DNA of 64,000 nt from Symbiodinium natans (Eukaryota; Sar; Dinophyceae; Suessiales; Symbiodiniaceae). Of this stretch, positions 1 to 11,176 are shown piece after piece. Made by a program: the position numbers and the translations under genes. How positions within the stretch are numbered: position 1 is the stretch's first letter; the number at the start of each line of letters is the position of its first letter. Below the pieces are notes generated by a model that was not told the origin of the DNA, ran no database searches, and saw only the letters and a program-made list of their open reading frames with translations. The stretch is from contig CAJNDS010002357.1 of NCBI GenBank assembly GCA_905221605.1, positions 1,163,331-1,227,330 on the forward strand, given 5' to 3'.

Positions 1-420
1 TTGTGGCCTGGGTGTGGGTGTGGCGTAGGAAGGTGTCGTCAAAGGCGACTCCGGAAAAAATGGGGCCTGAGCCGCTGGTCAGGGTTGTGACGCAGAAGCT
101 TGCAGGTACAGGGCTTGGGGTCTTTTTGGGGCTTGGGGTTTGTTAGGCCTCACAACCATCCCCCCCCCCCCAAAAAAAAAAAAGAGCCAGAGTTATAAGC
201 AATCAAGAAGTAGGATGAAGTTGTCAAGTCTTTCAAAGTGGTACCGCGCCAGGCGGCGGCCAGTACCACCGAACGCTCTTGCTTCGAGATCTGCCAGGCA
301 GGTCGAGCCTGCCAGGCCTGATGCATCCTTGCTAGCCATGGGCCACAATATACCCAAAGGCTCCTTGTAGTACCTTTTTGGGGTAGCATACTCGAATCCC
401 CTATAACCAACCCAAAAAGG
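1..420. other. Island without recognisable gene
   Basis: Mixed-composition sequence with no reading frame showing domain-like content. It holds a run of about 10 C followed by about 11 A at 163-183. Such C-run/A-run junctions recur at 12,790-12,830 and 12,849-12,870. I see nothing else here. Confidence 0.5.
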
Positions 421-800
421 AACTACATCGGAGCCTTTGGGTAAATTGTGGAGTCACCCTTACCCCCCCGAAGAGCCGCGAGCCCAGCGCGCGGTGCCGG
501 GGGACGACCTCGGTGGGAAGGCCCCGGCCCAACAGCCCTTGGGTGCGACCCCGGGGGAAGGGCCGGCCCAACAGCCCTCGCACCCGAGTCGGGCGGGGCT
601 TGCGCGACACTGGCGGGGGATGCCTGGGCTGGAAAGCCGTTGCTTCCACCACGGAAGGGCGGCAAAGGGCGCGGTCCGAAGAGACCTTGTGTACGAGACC
701 GGCGGGAAATCCCGGCCAAACAAGCCCTTGAGCGCGACCCCGTCGGAGGGGGGGGGGTGAGGGCCGGCCAATGGCGCGGGTCGGGACCGCGGCGCTTTGG
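421..800. repeat. GC-rich island with imperfect internal repeats
   Basis: The word GGCCCAACAGCCCT recurs near 526 and 563, with a diverged copy near 712, each followed by a CG-rich stretch. Every frame on both strands is open because of base composition alone, so I do not call a gene. The island ends where CCCTAAA words begin (about 805). Confidence 0.45.
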
Positions 801-2060
801 CAAACCCTAAACCCTACACCCTTAACCCTAAACCCTATAATTAAACCCTAAACCCTAACTATAAACCCTAAAGTGCCCTCCATGGGTTCAAAATTCCTTG
901 GGATTTGGGGTTTGGGGGTTCGGGGTTGAAGATTCAGGGTTCAGGGTTTATATAGGTTTCAGTGTTCAGCATCAAACTGCTGTAGGGCTTTTGGTTTAGG
1001 CAGGGTTTGGGACTTGGTTTGGAAGTCAAGTCATGGCGGGATTTGTTCTTTTCAAACCCTGGCCCCAAAGGCCCAGATCTTAGATCCTGAACCCCTACCC
1101 TAAGGGCCCAAGACCCCCTTATTTAAGGCTTTTCACCTGTTTTGGGCACAAGGACCTTGTTGTTTACTCTAATCCCAAACTCGAGGGAACCAAACGGAGC
1201 TGCAGCTTGAGAGAGCGGAGACACATGGAGGTAGATCTGTGTGACGGGCCCTTTTGGGATCTATATTCTTGAATCGAGCTCCTTCCTACTTCAGGGTTTG
1301 GGGGTTTAGGCTCAAGGTGTCTCCGTGTTTTAAAAGAAGCTCCTTTGTTTGTTTAGGGTGCCAAAAGGGCCCGGTGCGGTGTGTCAGCTACCCTGTGCAT
1401 GCTGAGCCGGCGCAGCTTGAGAAACACTGCCGCGACGCTCGGAAGATCCATGCCGGTTGCAAGTTTGAGGATTGAGGCTTGGCTGCTCTTAGCAGTAGCT
1501 ATAAATCTAATTTTTAGCGGCCTTCTTAAGAAACCCAATAAACCCAAAAAGGCTAAAGATGTAAAGTTACAGTAAAGCACCACAAAGGAGGGTCCGGAGC
1601 TTCGGCTTGTCTAAACCCCTGAATCAAACACCCCAAAAGCCTAAACCCCTACAACCCCCAGAACCTGAACACCAAACCGCGAAGCCGATGAAGCTAAACC
1701 CCAAACCCTAGACCCCAAACTCCAACCCTTCTTGCGTCAGGACTTGTCCCGCAGAACGATCTCCAAACCACGGTCGGCGACCTGGCTCACTGGAGGTTCA
1801 TGGAGCAGGGCTTCAGGGTCTAGGGTGAAGGGGCTTAGGCTACAAGAGCTTCAAGGGCTTCACATGTATCGGGCTCAGCTAGGGCATTGTAGGGCTTAGG
1901 GTTTAGGCGTCAGGGTTTAGGGTTTCGGACTTCGCATGCATACTGTTCTGTTGGGGCATTGGGGTGTAGGGCTCCCTTAGCTTCTAACTCTACAAACCCT
2001 AAAACCAACAAAGGCCAAGATCTTCAGGGCGTTACTTGGTTGCTTTTGCACGAGGTTTCC
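801..2060. other. Degenerate telomere-word region, no gene seen
   Basis: Short CCCTAAA runs (805-870, 1,690-1,725) and isolated TTTAGGG/GGGCTTAGG words are scattered through otherwise unremarkable sequence. There is no array longer than a few copies. No protein-like frame stands out. Confidence 0.45.
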
Positions 2061-2067
2061 GCGGAAG

Positions 2068-2436
2068 GTCTGAACCCCAAACCCCAAACCCAAAACGCCC
2101 CAAACCCAAAAACCCAAAAACCCCAAAACCCCAAAACCCCGAAACCCCGAAACCCCAAAACCCCAAACCCCCAAACCCCCAAATCCCCAAAACCCCCAAA
2201 CCCCCAAAACCCCCAAACCCCAAAACCCCCAAACCCCCAAACCCCCAAACCCCAAAACCCCAAAACCCCAAACCCCCAAAACCCCAAAACCCCCAAAACC
2301 CCAAAGCCCCCAAAACCCCAAACCCCAAAACCCAAAACCCCCGCCCCCAAACCCAAAACCCCACCAAACCCCAAAACCCAAACCCCCAAAACCCCCAAAC
2401 CCCAAAACCCCCAAACCCCAAAACCCTGAACCCGAA
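2068..2436. repeat. CCCCAAA/CCCCCAAA/CCCCAAAA variant telomere-like array
   Basis: About 370 bp of C4-5A3-4 words of mixed period (7 and 8 bases), all in the C-rich orientation on the + strand. Because stops cannot form, all frames are open and would encode Pro/Asn/Lys or Gly/Phe/Trp low-complexity peptides. These are compositional artefacts. The G-rich strand has dense G4-5 runs and should be able to form G-quadruplexes (inference). Confidence 0.8.
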
Positions 2437-2539
2437 TCTCCGAGCTGCACCCAAGACCTACTTGGAGGCTTCATGGAGGGTTTAAAGCAGACCAGGATCT
2501 GGTCTCCTCACCATTCCCAAACCCCCTTCCCCAACCAGA

Positions 2540-2722
2540 ACCTTAAGGGTTTAAGGTTTAGGGTTTAGGGTTTGGGGTTTGGGTTTTAGGGTTTCGGGTG
2601 TAGGGGTTAGGGTTGAGGGTTTGGGGTTTGGGGTTTGGGGTTTAGGGTTTCGGGTGTAGGGGTTAGGGTTTAGGGTTTGGGGTTTCGGGTGTAGGGGTTA
2701 GGGTTTAGGGTTTAGGGCCCAG
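2540..2722. repeat. TTTAGGG/TTTGGGG/GGGTGTAGGGG array
   Basis: G-rich orientation, opposite to the preceding C-rich block. A higher-order motif (TTTCGGGTGTAGGGGTTAGGG) appears three times near 2,593, 2,648 and 2,682, so part of this block has been copied as a longer unit. Confidence 0.7.
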
Positions 2723-3482
2723 GGCCCAACCAGAACCTTAACGCGCATCCGATGCCGCGGAGGTTCGAGGCTGTGGGCTCCTCCCACAGAGACCACTCCA
2801 AAAAAACGAAAAGCCAACCAAACCCACGCACGCCCCACCCTTTCCCTGGAACCTTCTCTGGGACGCCTGGCACCCCGACACCCCAGTGAGACTTTTCCTG
2901 GGACACTGCCTGGTTTACAATTACAACTCTACCTGTAACGACCCCAACTGTGCAGCTTACAACAGGCACAGGTTGGATCTCCTCCCCCCCCTGCACAATG
3001 CTCCTACTGCAGTGCAAGTAGGGTTTCGGGTTTAGGGTGTAGGGAAGCCTCAACCTTAAACCCTCTCGGTGAGGCGCCTCCTTCGGAAGATACTTTGGCG
3101 CGCAGGCTTTGAACATCTCTTGGAGGGCCGCGACGTATTTCGTGTAGACCTGGCCGCGAGGCGTTCAACATTAGAGGCTGCTTCAGCTTGCGTGGGAATC
3201 TTAGGCAGTTTCGGGTTGAGGGGTTTAGGGTTTAGGGTTCAAGGTAGTGGCAGCCTGCTGCAGGCTGCAGCCTGTCATCCACCCTGCCGAACCTGTACAA
3301 ACCCGAAAGCCCCAAACCCACAACCTCCAAACCGAAGACCCTGTAAATCCAAAACCGTAAACAGTAAGTCCTATACACTACCTGGGACTCACAGATCTAC
3401 ATAATAAGCAGGATATCACCCCCCTAATAATATCGGGCATACCCCCCACCCCCCCCCAGACCGCCGGCAAACGAAGTCCGAG
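2723..3482. other. Island without recognisable gene
   Basis: Ordinary-composition sequence with a few telomere words (3,018-3,035; 3,212-3,240). Open frames on both strands are short, have no recognisable motif, and run into telomere-derived sequence at their ends. Confidence 0.4.
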
Positions 3483-3740
3483 GTAAACCCTAAACTCTAA
3501 AACCCTGAACCCCTCAACCCCTGAACCGATAAACACTAAACCCTAAACCCCTTAGCTCCCAAACCCTAAGCCCCTAAGCCCGAAACCCTAAACCCTGAAC
3601 CCTAAACCCCTTAACTCCGAAACCCGAAACCCCTAAGCCCCAAACCCTAAACCCTAAACCCTAAACCCTAAACCCTAAACCCTAAACCCCTTAACTCCTA
3701 AACCCTAAACCCCTGCCTGCCCCAAACCCTTACACCCTAA
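3483..3740. repeat. Interstitial telomere tract, CCCTAAA orientation
   Basis: Degenerate CCCTAAA words with CCCTGAAC, CCCCTTAAC and CCCTAAGC variants, becoming a clean run of about seven copies near 3,645-3,690. Its orientation is opposite to the next tract (3,822-4,166). Confidence 0.8.
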
Positions 3741-3821
3741 ACGGGCTGTCGGCCTCCTGCACGCGCTCGTCGCTGGGCTCCGCTTCTTTCGGGCCGACAG
3801 GGACCGGCGGGCCTGCGGAAG

Positions 3822-4166
3822 TGCTTAGGGCTTAGGGCTTAGGGCTTAGGGCTTAGGGCTTAGGGCTTAGGGCTTGGGTTTAGGGTTTAGGGTTTAGGGT
3901 TTAGGGTTTAGGGTTTAGGGTTTAGGGTTTAGGGTTTAGGGTTTATGTTTAGGGTTTAGGGTTTAGGGTTTAGGGTTTAGGGTTTAGGGTTTAGGGTTTA
4001 GGGTTTAGGGTTTAGGGTTTAGGGTTTTGGTTTTAGGGTTTGGGGTTTAGGGGTTTAGGGTTTAGGGTTTATGGTTTAGTGTTTTAGGGTTTAGGGTTTA
4101 GGGTTTTAGGGTTTAGGGTTTAGGGTTTAGGGTTTAGGGTGTAGTGTTTTAGGTTTTAGGTCCGCC
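3822..4166. repeat. Interstitial telomere tract: TTAGGGC block then TTTAGGG block
   Basis: About seven tandem GGGCTTA heptamers (3,822-3,868) pass directly into about 42 TTTAGGG heptamers. The two variants sit in separate homogeneous blocks, not intermixed, which suggests local amplification of a variant unit (inference). Confidence 0.85.
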
Positions 4167-4224
4167 ACCCTGCGCGTGTTGATGGGAAAAGGAGGTGAAA
4201 ACCTCCCTCTTCCCTCCTTACCGC

Positions 4225-4372
4225 CCAACACTGGGGGGGGGGGGTAAAATAGGGGGGGTCGGTGCACAAATTTTTTCGTGGAGGCGCACAGCGTACAGGC
4301 GGTCGCACAGGGAGTATGGCCCCCCCCCCCCCCCCCCCCCCCTGCTGCCCCCCCCCTCCCCCCCCCTTTCCG
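4225..4372. repeat. Homopolymer G and C runs
   Basis: A G11 run near 4,231 is followed by about 60 bases that are almost only C (4,320-4,372). Proline- or glycine-rich frames here are artefacts of these runs. Confidence 0.7.
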
Positions 4373-4619
4373 CTGCCTTCTAGCTGGGCTGTTTGGGTCC
4401 GGTGCCACCCCCCCCACCCCCCAACGTTTCACAGAACTCTGCCGAGCAGGGTGGGATGATCTTCGAACCATGCGAGCGGGTTTAGACCTCTCAACTATGC
4501 TCCAGCGGGGTCGGCGGCTTGAGCCGGAGGCTCTTAAATCCGGCCCCCGCGCCGCCCGTGGTCCAGGGCGGAGCCCGCGTCGCACTAAAGCGCTAGCTTT
4601 AAGGGGCGAGCGCCCGAGC

Positions 4620-5612
4620 CGCCGACCCCGCCCAAAATTGCTTCAAATTCGCGCGGGGCCCTTCGGGAGGTCTCCGAAACGGCATCCAAGGGGACGCAAC
4701 ACGCGGTGGTGCGAAAAGCACGAAAACCTCGTAAAAACCATGGGTTTTTACGAAAAACCGAGGCCACAAAACACCCGCAGCACCCCATTAAACCCTCACA
4801 GGCGCGCATCATCGGCCCTAGCTTTTCACATGGGGCGCGCGCCAGGCCGAAACCACGTTTTTCAAGGTTTGGGGGGGGTACCGGAAGCCCAAAACCAGGC
4901 GAGCATCATGAGCATCAGCAGCCCTGGCCCGCGGGCCCAAGGCAATAAAAAACGCTGAAAAACGCTGAAATCACCGTAAATACCGTGTTTTTATGAGGTT
5001 TTTCACGCGTGCCTCCGACCCCCACCCCTGTTGCCCTTGACCCGCCCCCAAAGTGCGCATCATCGAAACCCACGTCCGGGGGGGGGTCTGCTGATGCTGC
5101 TGATGCGCGGGGTCCGGGCGCATCATCGAGCCATCGCTTCTCTTGGGCTTCGTGGGGGGGTCCGGGCCCACGGCCCAGAGACCCAGCTGATGCTCATGAT
5201 GCTCGGTTTGGGGGGGTGTTCCAACAGCAGAAAACCTCGTAAATACCGAGTGTTTTGTGGGTCCACGTAAAAACGCCCCTAAAATCGCTCATTTTACGCG
5301 CTCGAACGGCTTCGTGCCTACAAAACACCCGAACAGCAGGACCCCGAATGCCCTTAAGGGCATTCGGGGTCTTGCTTTTGGGGGTTTCGTGGGCACGCAA
5401 GCGTTCAAGCACATACAATCGGCGTGTTTAAGGGGGTTTTGGATGGCCTGGGGGAGGCCGCTGATGCTCATGATGCTCCCTTTCCTGGGTCCCAAAAGGC
5501 TTCCCAAGCCCAAAAACACGTGTTTACAGCGTTTTCTGAAGGTTTTTCGAAGGCAAAACGCATGCATAGAATGCTTTTAAGGCCCCCAAACCAACCCCAC
5601 TGATGCTCCTGA
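4620..5612. repeat. GC-rich dispersed repeat family with GATGCTCATGATGC and CGTAAATACCG words
   Basis: Two words alternate. One is a fold-back of GATGCTCATGATGC or its complement CATCATGAGCATCAGC (near 4,905, 5,090, 5,187, 5,463, 5,602). The other is an imperfect palindrome built on CGTAAATACCG flanked by A and T runs (near 4,715, 4,973, 5,238). The same pair occurs at 60,610-61,090, so this is a dispersed family. A palindrome on CCCCGAATGCCC/GGGCATTCGGGG lies at 5,341-5,370. I see no coding capacity. Confidence 0.65.
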
Positions 5613-5722
5613 TGCGGGTGCGCGCGCGCGCGCGCGCGCGGGGGGGGGGGGGGAGGGAGGGGGGGCGAAGGCAGGAGAAAGAGAGACAGAGAGAAGGAGA
5701 GGACAAAGACACGGGAAAGAGA
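5613..5722. repeat. (CG)n, G-run and purine tract
   Basis: A run of alternating CG (about 5,619-5,641) followed by G18-20 and then a GA-rich tract to about 5,722. Alternating CG of this length can adopt Z-DNA and the G-run can form quadruplexes (general knowledge). The adjoining frames are low-complexity. Confidence 0.75.
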
Positions 5723-6136
5723 AGACAGTGCCAAGGTTCAAGGTTTCGTGCTTTGGGGGGCGGGGGCCGGCCCGTGCCGCTAGGCCTGAAATTCAGGGTT
5801 GGGGTTTAGGGTTCAGGGTTTAGGGCGCTTGGAGCTTTGGATCTCAGGGTTTGGGCGTTTACGGCCGGAGCCCTAAACCCTGAATCCCCCTGCACTAGAG
5901 GGGTGCGGCCTCCCTTTACCCCAAATGCAAAACGCAGATTACATCTGGACCGAAAACCTACACCTAAACATACGTAAACCCCCTAACAATCCCCTAAGCC
6001 CTCCCTGAACCCCCCCTAATCCCCCCCCTAACCCCTGAAACTGTCCTAAACCCCCCAAACCTCTCGAAAACATCCTGGGGCCTAGCAACGCCCTAGCAAC
6101 GCCTGCAAGCCCTGCCATTTCTTGTCAAGAGCTGTT
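5723..6136. other. Island without recognisable gene
   Basis: Mixed sequence with a C-rich strand between 5,965 and 6,075 resembling decayed CCCTAA words. No gene seen. Confidence 0.4.
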
Positions 6137-6294
6137 GGGGTTTAGGGTTTAGGGTTTAGGGTTTAGGGTTTAGGGTTTAGGGTTTAGGGTTTAGGGTCTA
6201 GGGTTTAGGGTTTAGGGTTTAGGGTTTAGGGTTTAGGGTTTAGGGTTTAGGGTTTAGGGTTTAGGGTTTAGGGTTTAGGGTTTAGGGTTTAGGG
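6137..6294. repeat. Interstitial telomere tract, TTTAGGG x about 22
   Basis: Near-perfect heptamer array with a single TCTAGGG variant near 6,195. Unique sequence abuts it on both sides without a degenerate transition. Confidence 0.9.
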
Positions 6295-6409
6295 TGTTGG
6301 CAAGAGTAGCACAAGAGTCTTAGGCCTCTCAGAGCCTTTCACAGCAACAGTGCTGGGTAATGTATGGGTGCTGCTCCCTCCTTCAGCCCGAGAAAATCTC
6401 CAAAGCCCC

Positions 6410-6622
6410 CTCTACCCTAAACCCTAAAACCCTAAAACCCTAAAACCCTAAAACCCTAAAACCCTAAAACCCTAAACCCTAAACCCTAAACCCTAGGGTC
6501 CATGCAATTAGCTCTCCTGCCGAAACCCTGAGCCCTAAACCCTAAACCCTAAACCCTGAACCCTAAACCCTAAACCCTAAACCCTAAACCCTAAACCCTA
6601 AACCCTAAACCCTAAACCCTAG
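6410..6622. repeat. Interstitial telomere tract, CCCTAAAA then CCCTAAA
   Basis: Six octamers CCCTAAAA (the Chlamydomonas-type telomere word) pass into CCCTAAA heptamers. A unique insert of about 40 bases interrupts near 6,496-6,535. Orientation is opposite to 6,137-6,294. Confidence 0.85.
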
Positions 6623-6676
6623 CAAGTTGTTTAAGGACTTTTGGGGCCAACCTTGCAGCTGCCTCGGGCTTCCTAC

Positions 6677-6870
6677 TTTCGGGCTTAGGGCTTCGGGCTT
6701 TGGGTTAGTGTTTAGGGTTTAGGGTTTAGGGTTTAGGGCTTAGGGCTTAGGGCTTAGGGCTTAGGGCTTAGGGCTTAGGGCTTAGGGCTTAGGGCTTAGG
6801 GCTTAGGTCTTAGGGCTTAGGGCTTAGGGCTTAGGGCTTAGGGCTTAGGGCTTAGGGCTTAGGGTTTAAG
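6677..6870. repeat. GGGCTTA variant array (about 20 copies)
   Basis: Starts with mixed TTTAGGG words, then becomes a long homogeneous GGGCTTA heptamer block with one GGTCTTA variant near 6,803. It matches the block at 3,822-3,868. Confidence 0.85.
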
Positions 6871-6883
6871 GTTCTACCTACTC

Positions 6884-7145
6884 GAACCCTAAACCCTAAA
6901 CCCTAAACCCTGAACCCTAAACCCTAAACCCTAAACCCTTACAGCGACCTTCAGCGTTCAGGCACGGGCTCCAGGGCCGAAAGCCCCAAGGCCTAAACCC
7001 TTAAATCTCAAGCTGCGGGCAGACCAATGTACTCAACAAAAGCGGCTGAATAGGGTTCAGGGTCTAGGGTCTAGGGTTTAGGGTTTAGGGTTTAGGGTTT
7101 AGGGTTTAGGGTTTAGGGTTTAGGGACAGGGTTTAGGGTTTGGGG
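6884..7145. repeat. Facing CCCTAAA (6,884-6,945) and TTTAGGG (7,063-7,128) tracts
   Basis: Two short arrays of opposite orientation flank about 115 bp of unique sequence. This head-to-head arrangement is typical of the whole left third of the window. Confidence 0.8.
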
Positions 7146-7159
7146 TTCATGCTTGTGAG

Positions 7160-7318
7160 TTGGGATGTTCCCCCTTATCTTAATGGGGGGATTACAGTAC
7201 CCCCCCCCCCCCCCCGCGATGACAATCCCTAAAAACCCTAAACCGCACACCCTACTCCCTAAACCCCAAACCCTAAAATAATCCCTTGTACCGACTAGTT
7301 TAAGGGGGACCATCCCAA
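7160..7318. mobile_element. Fold-back element, family A (interrupted copy)
   Basis: The ends are inverted copies: TTGGGATGTTCCCCCTTA at the left and its near-complement ending CCATCCCAA at the right. The same termini bound the elements at 12,112-12,203 and 23,538-23,645. This copy is longer, apparently because a C-run and CCCTAAA words lie inside it. There is no coding capacity, so a MITE-like non-autonomous element is the best description. Confidence 0.6.
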
Positions 7319-7715
7319 TGTTTCGGTAAACCCTAAACCCCGGCCTGTCCGCCAAAGAGGCCACGGAGGCCCGCAGATACACCCGACCAGTGACTCCGTC
7401 CATGTGCGGTAGGGTGTTCATGGCAGACAGGGGTAGCTGGTACCTGCACTTGAAGGTGCATGGTACTGATTAACCAAGTATATCTGTACCTCTAACCCAC
7501 TTACAAGCCCCTTAAGTGCCCCGAATATGGTTTTAAGTACAGTCATAAGTACAGATTAATTGGTGTAGGATTGAAGGCTTTTGGGTGTATGGGGCTTCGG
7601 GTTCAAGGTTTGGGGCTTAAGGACAGAGATGTGCTGTTGGGTTCAAGGTTCAGGTTTTTGCTTTCGGGGGGTGTTCGGGATTGTTGTTTGGCTTAGGGAG
7701 TTATAGGAGCCCTGA
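7319..7715. other. Island without recognisable gene
   Basis: Unique sequence, slightly T/G rich toward the right. No protein-like frame and no clear repeat. Confidence 0.4.
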
Positions 7716-8010
7716 ACCCCTAAACCCTAAACCCTGAACCCTAAACTCTAAACCCTAAACCCTAAACCCTAAACCCTAAACCGCCTGTGTCCAGCAAAGC
7801 CGATGCGGATTACTTGAGCCTGGACACTCTTTCACGGCCGTGTGGCTGCGGATGAGCGCATATTTGGAGTGAGCCCGCTCGCAAGCCTTTGGAAGTGTGG
7901 AAGTTTAGGGTTTAGGGTTTAGGGTTTAGGGTTTAGGGTTTAGGGTTTAGGGTTTAGGGTTTAAGGTTTAGGGTTTAGGGTTTAGGGTTTAGGGTTTAGG
8001 GTTTAGGGGA
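7716..8010. repeat. CCCTAAA (7,716-7,783) facing TTTAGGG (7,901-8,010)
   Basis: Two interstitial telomere tracts of opposite orientation separated by about 115 bp of unique GC-balanced sequence. Confidence 0.8.
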
Positions 8011-8104
8011 GGTTTAGGGTTATCAACTTGTGAACCCTTCGCTTCTTCGGGCGCTCCTATGACAAGTGATAAGGTTTGGTAGTCTGCTGGGACAAATGAA
8101 TACC

Positions 8105-8460
8105 GTACTCTCAAACCCTGAGCCCTGAGCCCTGAGCCCTAAACCCTAAACCCTAAACCCTAAACCCTAAACCCTAAACCCTAAACCCTAAACCCTAAAC
8201 CCTAAACCCTAAACCCTAAACCCTAAACCCTTCCACGGAGAGCCCCCAAACAAGGGGGCCTCACAGAGCCTGCAGCCGAGGATGGCGTGCTCGAAGTCCG
8301 TGTGGCCGCCGCACTCTACCTGGGCGCTTCAACCGTCAGGAGGGTTCCGGAGTGTTGGGTTTTACCCTAAGCCCTGAACCCTGAACCCTGAACCCTAAAC
8401 CCTAAACCCTAAACCCTAACCCTAAACCCTAAACCCTAAACCCTAAACCCCCCTAAACCC
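8105..8460. repeat. Two CCCTAAA tracts (8,105-8,232 and 8,365-8,458)
   Basis: Both begin with CCCTGAGC or CCCTGAAC variant words and become clean CCCTAAA arrays. A unique island of about 130 bp separates them. The matching variant-to-clean gradient suggests both were seeded in a similar way (inference). Confidence 0.8.
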
Positions 8461-9060
8461 TAAAGTTGTTGTCTTTGGGGCTTTACGGTTTAGGGCTTTC
8501 GGGCTGAGGCTTCGGGGTATACTTATAGGGTTCCGAGTTTGGAGTTGAGGGTTTAATGGGGTTGGAGGGGAAGTGTAGACACTCTTGTTGGAAGACCGCA
8601 AATAGGGGATAGGATTAGGTGGACCCTTGGGAATATAGACCCTCTCAATAAGGTCTCTTTTAAGAGAGCCAGAAGAGGGTTGAGAAGGGTTCCCTCTTAA
8701 GGGTCCCCATAGTCCGACCGAGGAGCAAACACCAAACGCCCCAAACCGAAGCCCAAACGGCAAGCTCTTTCAAGCACCAGAAAACCCAAAGCCCCCGAAC
8801 CCAAAGCCCTAAACCCTAAAACCTGAACCCTGAACCCTGAACCCTGGGCCCTGGGGCGGGGGAGTCCCCCACCCTGGTGTTCTCTACAAGCCCTTGGGCC
8901 CGACTTGCCCTAAACCCTAAACCCTAAAACCTTGTTGTGAACAGTATCCGCACAACAAGCCGTTTTCAAGCGAGAGCTGCGCACTGCGCAGCCAAGTGGA
9001 GGAGATATTGCCGGCGAGCGCCGCCGGGCTCCTTCAGGGGTTGGGGTTTAGGGTCCACGA
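8461..9060. other. Island without recognisable gene
   Basis: Contains an imperfect inverted repeat built on GGACCCTTGGG/AAGGGTCC between about 8,620 and 8,707, possibly another fold-back relic. No coding region stands out. Confidence 0.4.
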
Positions 9061-9585
9061 GGCTTAGGGTTTAGGGTTTAGGGTTTGAGGTTTAGGGTTT
9101 AGGGTGCACATGTGGGGCTAGAGGATCAGGGTGAAGACTGTGGCTTCGAACCCAGACCAGCTCTCAATGTAGCGGAGCTCCAAACCCTGCCTCAATGCCA
9201 GAAACTTAGCCCCAAGACGTTCCAACTACCCGACGCCTGGACCGGACAGCTTGCACCCACACCCCGAAACCCTGCCCCAAACCCTGCAAGTCCCAACCAC
9301 CACCTAAGAGCCCCTAAACCCTGTAGCTGCCCTGGCTATAGTCCTCCAGGACTGGCGCTGTCCGCCAAAGCGCCAGCCAGAGCCTGCCAATGGTGTGGGA
9401 AGGCCAGGAATAGGGTTTAGGGTGTAGGGTTCAGGGTTAAGGATTAGGGTCTAGGGTTTAGGGTTTAGGGTTTAGGGTTTAGGGGTTAGAGTTTAGGGTT
9501 TAGGGTTTAGGGTTTAGGGTTTAGGGTTTAGGGTTTAGGGTTTAGGGTTTAGGGTTTAGGGTTTAGGGTTTAGGGTTTAGGGCCC
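9061..9585. repeat. TTTAGGG tracts flanking a 300-bp island
   Basis: A short tract (9,061-9,105) and a long one (9,413-9,582, about 20 heptamers after degenerate starts), both G-rich on the + strand. The island between has an open frame of about 100 codons without any recognisable motif. I do not call it. Confidence 0.75.
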
Positions 9586-10170
9586 CCACATGGAGACTCC
9601 TTAAGCTCTCTCTCTTTCTCGGCGTAAAGCCCGTAAGCTCTTGAGAGCAAACCCTTATGCCCTGAAAAAATCTGAACCCTAAACCCCAAAAAAATAACCC
9701 TAAACCCTAAACACTAAACCCTAAACCCCACCCTGAAGTCCCATGCTCCCTGCAAGCCCAGACGCGCGTCTTGCTCCGCGAGGTCCTGCATCGCAGGGCT
9801 GGTGCTGCCAAAGGCGGCCAAGTCGGCCGCAGAGCCCAGGAGGAAGAGCACTTGAAGAAGGTAGGCCTGGGGGTTTGGGCTTTAGGGGTTCGGGTTTAGG
9901 GTTTAGGGCTAGGGTTTAGGGCTAGGGTTTAGGGTTTTGGGGTTAGGCCGAGCGGGTTGAGGGCTTATGATAGAATTCCCGGATTTCCAGGGCTTTTCGG
10001 GAGGAGTCGAGGAAATTCATGGGCTTTTGTGGATTGTTTGAAGGTTCGGGAAGTCAGGAGCCCTATGCACATCTCGTATATTTCAGCCGCGGGTCATGCC
10101 AGCTGAAGGCCTCTTCGCGTTTAGGGCTTTAGGGTTTAGGAAGTAGGCGTTTACGTCTTCGTTTCGTATA
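9586..10170. other. Island without recognisable gene
   Basis: Short telomere words near 9,680-9,735 (CCCTAAA) and 9,890-9,945 (TTTAGGG). The remainder is unique with no gene seen. Confidence 0.4.
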
Positions 10171-10262
10171 GTAACCCTAAACCCTAAACCCTAAACCCTA
10201 AACCCTAAACCCTAAACCCTAAACCCTAAACCCTAAACCCTAAACCCTAAACCCTAAACCCT
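10171..10262. repeat. Interstitial telomere tract, CCCTAAA x 13
   Basis: Clean heptamer array with unique sequence directly at both edges. Confidence 0.9.
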
Positions 10263-11073
10263 GAGCCTTAAGCATCTCCAACGAGTCCCCATAAGCCCAT
10301 GGAAGAGTCCAGCCCCAGGCCTCTGGTAGCAGCGACAGGTCTGCGCCCGAGCTTCTCCGGCCGCTCGCGTGCGGGTGTTTGGCCCCGCGGATCCTGTGCG
10401 CAGGCGAACCTTCTGAGTGCTCTGGGGCTTGGGGTTTAGGGTTTAGGATTTAGGGTTCAGGGTTTAGGGTTTAGGGTTTAGGGTTTAGGGGCCCCAAACA
10501 CGCTGCCTGCCCCCTCGCCCACCCTTAACTGGAAGTGTATGTCGCTCGAGTGATTTCAGGTCCTGCAGCCCTCAACCCTCAACCTAACCCCACATACCCG
10601 GCAGCCCCAAACCAGGAACCCACCCTCAACCTGAACCCACATCCCCAAAAAACACCTAAACCCAAACGCAGGAAACCTTAAACCCTAAACCTATGGTTCC
10701 CCGGTTAACGAGTTCGGAGATGCGCGTACGATCTTCGATAGTGCCAGACGCCTTCAGCGTCAAAGCCCTGGCCAGTGAATTCACAGTCCTACATAGTTTA
10801 GGGTTTAGGGTTTAGGGTTTAGGGTTTAGGGTTTAGGGTTTGCCTTTGTGTCCGAGGCGCTTCTTCCAGAAAGTCCGCAAGACCGCATGCATAACACCCT
10901 AATTGCTGTCATGCTCGCTGTCGCCCTTGACCCTGAGGCATCTGAATGCCGTCGCAGTGCTTTAGAGATCAAGCCAAAAAATGTGCTTGGCTGACCTCCG
11001 CGAGCTCAGATACGCATCGAAGAATGCCCCCTGTGGGACGGGAAGGGCGGGAAGCAAGAGAAGCAATCATCAT
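10263..11073. other. Islands with two short TTTAGGG tracts
   Basis: Short TTTAGGG runs lie at 10,430-10,490 and 10,797-10,842. The rest is unique sequence including a C-rich stretch with CCCTCAACC words (10,570-10,690). No gene recognised. Confidence 0.5.
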
Positions 11074-11176
11074 CGGTTTAGGGTTTAGGGTTTAGGGTTT
11101 AGGGTTTAGGGTTTAGGGTTTAGGGTTTAGGGTTTAGGGTTTAGGGTTTAGGGTTTAGGGTTTAGGGTTTAGGTTG
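11074..11176. repeat. Interstitial telomere tract, TTTAGGG x 14
   Basis: Clean heptamer array with sharp borders. Confidence 0.9.

Noticed and set aside
1959-2485. Long open frames rich in Pro/Asn/Lys on + and Gly/Phe/Trp on -
   Set aside because: They translate the CCCCAAA-type array in all frames. There is no sequence independent of the repeat.
3822-4166. A true chromosome end
   Set aside because: Telomere tracts here flip orientation many times and are followed by tens of kilobases of other sequence, so they are interstitial.
6137-6294. CRISPR-like array
   Set aside because: Units are 7-9 bp without spacers; these are telomere-type tandem repeats in a eukaryotic context.
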